A stretch of 64,000 nucleotides of DNA from Cepaea nemoralis (taxonomy: Eukaryota; Mollusca; Gastropoda; Stylommatophora; Helicidae). Below, piece after piece: positions 56,977 to 64,000 of this stretch. The translations under genes and the position numbers were made by a program. The notes below the pieces were generated by a model. The model saw only the letters and a list, made by a program, of their open reading frames with translations, ran no database searches and had not been told where the DNA came from. Positions within the stretch are counted from its first letter, which is position 1. Every line of letters starts with the position of its first letter. Location of the stretch: contig JACEFZ010006258.1 of NCBI GenBank assembly GCA_014155875.1, positions 542,501 to 606,500 of the forward strand, written 5' to 3'.

Positions 56977-59900
56977 ATGTCACATAACATAGCACACCAT
57001 ATCACTACACAACCTATACCATGTCACCTCACAACGCACACCATGTTACCACACAACCTACACCATGTCACCACACAACCTATATCATATCATAACACAA
57101 CCTTTACCTTGTTACAACAAACCTACACCATGTTACCAAACAACATATACCATGTTACCAATCATCCTATAATATGTTACCACACAACCTATACCATGTT
57201 ACCACACAACCTATACCATATTACCACACAACCTATACCATGTCACCACACAACCTATACCATGTTACCACACAGCCTATACCATGTCATCACACAACCT
57301 ATACCATGTTAACACACAACCTATACCATGTTACCACACAGCCTATACCATGTCACCACACAGCCTATACCATGTCATCACACAACCTATACCATGTCAT
57401 CACACAACCTATACCATGTCATCACACAACCTATACCATGTTACCACACAACCTATACCATGTTACCACACAGCCTATACCATGTCACCACACAACCTAT
57501 ACCATGTTACCACACAACCTATACCATGTCACCACACAACCTATACCATGTTACCACACAACCTATACCATGTCACCACACAACCTATACCATGTTACCA
57601 CACAACCTATACCATGTCATCACACAACCTATACCATGTCACCACACAACCTATACCATGTCATCACACAACCTATACCATGTTACAACACAACTTATGC
57701 CATGTTACCACACAAACTATACCATGTCACCACACAACCTATACCATGTCACCACACAACCTATACCATGTTACCATACAACCTATACCATGTCACCACA
57801 CAACCTATACCATGTTACAACACAACCTATACCATGTTACCACACAGCCTATACCATGTCATCACACAGCCTATAGCATGTCATCACACAACCTATAGCA
57901 TGTCACCACACAACCTATACCATGTCACCACACAACCTATACCATGTCACCACACAACCTATACCATGTTACCACACAACCTATACCATGTTACCACACA
58001 ACCTATACCATGTCATCACACAACCTATACCATGTCATCACACAACCTATAGCATGTCACCACACAACCTATACCATGTCACCACACAACCTATACCATG
58101 TCACCACACAACCTATACCATGTCATCACACAACCTATAGCATGTCACCACACAACCTATACCATGTCACCACACAACCTATACCATGTCACCACACAAC
58201 TTATACCATGTCACCACACAACCTATACCATGTCATCACACAACCTATACAATGTCATCACACAACCTATACCATGTTACCACACTACCTATACCATGTC
58301 ACCACACAACCTATACCATGTCACCACACAACCTATACCAAGTTACAACACACCTTATACCATGTTACCATACAACCTATAACCTATAACATGTTATCAC
58401 ACAACCTTTACCATGTTACCACACAACCTATACCAATTTACCACACAGCTTATACCATGTTACTATACAACTTATACCATGTCACCACACAACCTATAAC
58501 ATGTTACCATACACCCTATACCATGTTAGCACAAAAAGTGTACCATGCCACCACACAACTTATACCATGTTACCAAACAACCTATACCATGTCATCACAC
58601 AACCTATACCATGTTACCACACAACCTATACCATGTTACCACACAACATGTACCATGCCACCACAAAACTTATACCATGTTACCACACAACCTATACCAT
58701 GTCATCACACAACCTATAATGTAACCTCACAACCTATACCATGTTACCACACAACCTATACCATGCCACAACGCAGCATATACCATATCACCACAGAACC
58801 TATACCATGTTACCACACAAAATATACCATGTTACCACACAACCTATACCATGTTACCACACAAAATATACCATGTTACCACACAACCTATACCATGTTA
58901 CCACACAAAATATACCATGTTACCACACAACCTATACCATGTTACCACACAAAATATACCATGTTACCACACAACCTATACCATGTTACCACACAAAATA
59001 TACCATGTTACCACACAACTTATACCATGTTACCATACAACCTATAACATGTTATCACACAACCTTTACCATGTCACCACACAACCTATACCAATTTACC
59101 ACACAGCTTATACCATGTTACTATACAACTTACACCATGTCACCACACACCCTATAACATGTTACCATACACCCTATACCATGTTAGCACAAAAAGTGTA
59201 CCATGTTACCACACAACCTGTACCATGCCACCACACAAATTATACCATGTTACCACACAACCTATACCATGTTACCACACAACCTATACCATGTCACCAC
59301 ACAACCTATACCATGTTACCACACACAACCTATACCATGTTACCACACAACCTATACCATGTTACCACACAACCTATACCATGTTACCACACAACCTATA
59401 CCATGTTACCACACAACCTATACCATGTCACCACACAACCTATACCTTGTCACCACACAACCTATACCATGTTACCACACAACATGTACCATGCCACCAC
59501 ACAACTTATACCATGTTACCACACAACCTATACCATGTCATCACACAACCTATACCATGTAACCACACAACCTATACCATGTTACCACACAACCTATACC
59601 ATGCCACAACGCAGCCTATACCATGTTACCACAGAACCTATACCATGTTACCACACAAAATATACCATGTTACCACACAACCTATACCATGTTACCACAC
59701 AAAATATACCATGTTACCACACACCCTATACCATGTTACCACACACCCTATACCATGTTACCACACAACCTATACCATGTTACCACACAACTTATACCAT
59801 GTTACCACACAACCTATACCATGTTACCACACAACCTATACTATGTCACCACACAACCTATACCATGTTACCACACAACCTATACCATGTTACCACACAA

Positions 59901-62900
59901 CCTATACCATGTTACCACACAACCTATACCATGTTACCACACAACCTATACCATGTTACCACACAACCTATACCATGTTACCACACAATCTATACCATGT
60001 CAATACACAACCTACACCATGTCACCACACAACCTACACCATGTTACCACACAACCTATACCATGTCACCACACAACCTATACCATGTTACCACACAGCC
60101 TATACCATGTTACCACACAACCTATACCATGTCACCACACAACCTATACCATGTCACCACACAACCTATACCATGTTACCACACAACCTATACCATGTCA
60201 CCACACAACCTATACCATGTTACCACACAACCTATACCATGTCACCACATAACCTATACCATGTCATCACACAACCTATACTATTTTACCACATAACCTA
60301 TACCATGTTACCACACAGCCTATACCATGTCACAACACAACATACACCATGTTACCTCACAACCTATACCATGTTACCTCACAACCTATACCATGTTACC
60401 TCACAACCTATACCATGTTTCCACACAACATATACCTTGTTACCACACAACTTATACCATGTTACCACACAACTTATAACATGTTACCACACAACTTATA
60501 ACATGTTACCACACAACTTATACCTTGTTACCACACAACCTATACCATGTTACCACACAACCTATATCATCTTAGTGCACAACCAATATCATGTTACCAC
60601 ACAACCTATACCATGTTTCCACACAACCTATATCATGTTACCACACAACCTATACAATGTTACCACACAACCTATACCATGTTACCACACAATCTATACC
60701 GTGTTACCACACAACCTATATCATGTCACCACACAGCCTATACCATGTCACCACACAACCTATACCATGTTACCACACAACCTATACCATGTTACCAAAC
60801 AACCTATACCATGTTACCACACAACCTATACCATGTTACCACACAACCTATACAATGTTACCACACAACCTATATCATGTTACCACACAACCTATACCAT
60901 GTTACCACACAACCTATACCATGTTACCACACAACCTATACCATGTTACCACACAACCTATACCATGTCATCACACAACCTATACCATGTCACCACACAA
61001 CCTATACCATGTCACCACACAACCTATACCATGTTACCACACAACCTATACCATGTCATCACACAACCTATACCATGTCACCACACAACCTATACCATGT
61101 CATCACACAACCTATATCATGTTACAACACAACTTATGCCATGTTACCACACAAACTATACCATGTCACCACACAACCTATACCATGTCACCACACAACC
61201 TATACCATGTTACCACACAACCTATACCATGTCACCACACAGCCTATACCATGTCACCACACAACCTATACCATGTCACCACACAACGTATACCATGTTA
61301 CCACACAACCTATACCATGTCACCACACAGCCTATACCATGTCACCACACAAACTATACCATGTCACCACACAAACTATACCATGTCACCACACAACCTA
61401 TACCATGTTACCACACAACCTATACCATGTCACCACACAACCTATACCATGTCACCACACAACCTATAGCATGTCACCACACAACCTATACCATGTCACC
61501 ACACAACCTACACCATGTCATCACACAACCTATAGCATGTCACCACACAACCTATACCATGTCACCACACAACCTATACCATGTCACCACACAACCTATA
61601 CCATGTCACCACACAACCTATACCATGTCACCACACAACCTATACCATGTTACAACACAACCTATACCATGTTACCACACAGCCTATACCATGTCATCAC
61701 ACAACCTATAGCATGTCATCACACAACCTATAGCATGTCACCACACAAACCTATACCATGTCACCCACACAACCTTATACCATGTCACCACACAACCTAT
61801 ACCATGTTACCACACAACCTATACCATGGTACCACACAACCTATACATGTCATCACACAACCTATACCATGTCATCACACAACCTATAGCATGTCACCAC
61901 ACAACCTATACCATGTCACAACACAACCTATACCATGTCACCACACAACCTATGCCATGTCACCACACAACCTATACCATGTCATCACACACCTATAGCA
62001 ATGTCACCACACAACCTATACCATGTCAACCACACAACCTATATCATGTCACCACACAACTTATACCACGTCACCAACACAACCTATACCATGTCTCACA
62101 CAACCTATACAATGTCATCACACAACCTATACCATGTTACCACACTACCTATACCATGTCACCACACAAACTATACCATGTCACCACACAACCTATACCA
62201 TGTCACCACACAACCTATACCAAGTTACAACACACCTTATACCATGTTACCATACAACCTATAACATGTTATCACACAACCTTTACCATGTTACCACACA
62301 ACCTATACCAATTTACCACACAGCTTATACCATGTTACTATACAACTTATACCATGTCACCACACAACCTATAACATGTTACCATACACCCTATAAAATG
62401 TTAGCACAATAAGTGTACCATGCCACTACACAACTTATACCATGTTACCAAACAACCTATACCATGTCATCACACAACCTATACCATGTTACCACACAAC
62501 CTATACCATGTTACCACACAACCTATACCACGTTACCACACAACCTATACCATGTCATCACACAACCTATACCATGTCATCACACAACCTATACCATGTC
62601 ATCAAACAACATATACCATGTTATCACACAACCTATACCATGTTACCACACAGCCTATACCATGTCACCACACAACCTATACCATGTCACCACACAACCT
62701 ATACCATGTCATCACACAACCTATACCATGTCACCAAACATCCTATACCATGTCACCACACAACCTATACCATGTTACCACACAACCTATACCATGTCAT
62801 CACACAACCTATACCATGTCAACACACAACCTATACCATGTCATCACAAAACCTATACCATGTTACAACACAACTTATGCCATGTTACCACACAATATAC

Positions 62901-64000
62901 CATGTCATCACACAACCTATACCATGTCACCACACAACTTATACCATGTCACCACACAACCTATACCATGTTACCACACAACCTATACCATGTCACCACA
63001 CAGCCTATACCATGTCACCACACAACCTATACCATGTCACCACACAACCTATACCCTGCACCCCACAACCTATCCATGTACCCCACAAACCCATACCATG
63101 TCACCACCAAAAATACCATGTCACCACACAACCTATACCAGTACAACAAACCCATACCATGTACCACACAAACTATACCCTGTATCACAACCTTACCATT
63201 AACACACAACCTATACCATTTCCACACAACCTAAAAAAACCTATACATGTCACCCAAAACCTATCCCTTTACCACACAAAAACCATGTTTCCCCAAATTA
63301 CCATGCCAACAAAAAATACCATGTTACCAACAACCTATACCATGTTACCCCACAAAATATACCATGTTACCCCCAACCTATACCATGTTACCACACAAAT
63401 TACCATGACCCCACAACCCATACCATGTTACCACACAAAAAACCTTTCCCAAAAACCTATAATGTTACCACACACCCCATACCATGTTACCACACACCTA
63501 TACCATGACCACCAAAATATACCATTCAACCCCCCAAAATTTTACCATGTTACCAACAATATACATGTTACACACAACCTTTACCATGTTACCCCACAAT
63601 ATACCATTTACCACAACTTAAACCCTGTTACAACAATTTAAACCCTGTACCACACAACTATAACATGTTACCAACATATACCATGTTACACAAAATTACC
63701 ATGTTACCACAAAATTACATGACCACACACTTTTACCATGTTACCAACAACCTATACCCTGTATCACACAACCCTTTCCATGTTACCACACAAAACCCTG
63801 TACCCCAAAAAACCATTTACCACCCAAACCCATACCATGTTACCAAAACCTATACCTGTTACCACACAAACCCATACCCTGTACAAACCATATACCATGT
63901 TACACAAATTACCCTGTTACCACACACCTTACCAACCCCCCAAAAACCATGTACCACACAACCTATACCATGTCCCCCAACCTATACCATTCACCAAACA
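56977..64000. repeat. 22-bp minisatellite, TACCATGTYACCACACAACC type, ~7 kb
   Basis: Roughly 300 units of TACCATGTYAYCACACAACC plus TA. Three common variants differ at the GTTACC/GTCACC/GTCATC positions. Variant blocks recur kilobases apart, showing larger duplications within the array. From about 63,050 to the window end, units become short and irregular. All long open frames here are 22-residue periodic by-products. The array runs off the window. Confidence 0.97.

Noticed and set aside
59159..61711. An 850-codon open frame and several others of 180-480 codons
   Set aside because: They translate the 22-bp minisatellite, give a 22-residue repeat rich in His, Thr and Tyr, occur in all three frames and have no start context. 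They are by-products of an array whose unit lacks stops.
56977..64000. CRISPR array
   Set aside because: Direct tandem units without unique spacers, in a eukaryotic repeat landscape.

Overview
The window is eukaryotic, repeat-dominated DNA with no confirmed single-copy gene. It shows decayed non-LTR retrotransposons with catalytic RT and C-terminal motifs, tRNA-derived SINEs, mariner transposons, a gag-pro remnant, and long micro- and minisatellite arrays. This mix suggests a large metazoan genome, probably an invertebrate. The LINE C-terminal styles (GRPRSKYLDGLATWHGRD, terminal C2H2 finger, RNase H with GHAGVLGNEQA) are of kinds common in mollusc-like and other spiralian genomes, but the lineage cannot be fixed from this sequence alone.

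Layout. 0-1.4 kb: end of a LINE tail, (CAGA)n, a retroposon 3' end with a CACACATCCC minisatellite, and tetranucleotide repeats. 2.1-3.2 kb: a LINE fragment with a SINE nested in it and a second retroposon with a 12-bp target duplication. 3.2-15.4 kb: mostly low-repeat AT-rich DNA with small LINE and mariner relics. 15.38-19.44 kb: a 4.1-kb LINE with endonuclease, RT and RNase H remnants, bounded by a perfect 14-bp target-site duplication (TSD). 19.5-21.1 kb: a minus-strand gag-protease remnant. 21.8-29.2 kb: a mosaic of minus-strand LINE 3' ends and a mariner fragment. 29.6-30.4 kb: a 36-bp minisatellite. 30.7-33.7 kb: a possible exon, three SINEs, an RNase H fragment, and a LINE whose last codons have expanded into a 64-bp tandem array. 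34.3-39.2 kb: purine tracts, a second copy of the retroposon-plus-minisatellite, an inverted LINE pair around (TA)n, more LINE ends, and an internally deleted mariner with both terminal repeats. 39.5-46.7 kb: a nested stack in which a 4.4-kb LINE and a 0.35-kb LINE end sit inside an older LINE, with a third LINE fragment inside the 4.4-kb one. 46.7-50.9 kb: low-repeat DNA, a foldback MITE, a LINE fragment and a composite retroposon. 50.9-54.0 kb: a CACACTCACATA array. 54.5-56.96 kb: a LINE with two different SINEs nested in it. 57-64 kb: a 22-bp minisatellite of roughly 300 copies that runs off the window end.

Nothing here works as a gene pathway. What the sequence records is insertion history: several TSDs can be read directly and give the relative age of the elements. 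Working family labels used here (R1-like, F, Z, T, J, N, D, B for LINEs; SINE-1, SINE-2, SINE-3) are local labels, not database names; 'R1-like' does not mean the arthropod R1 clade.
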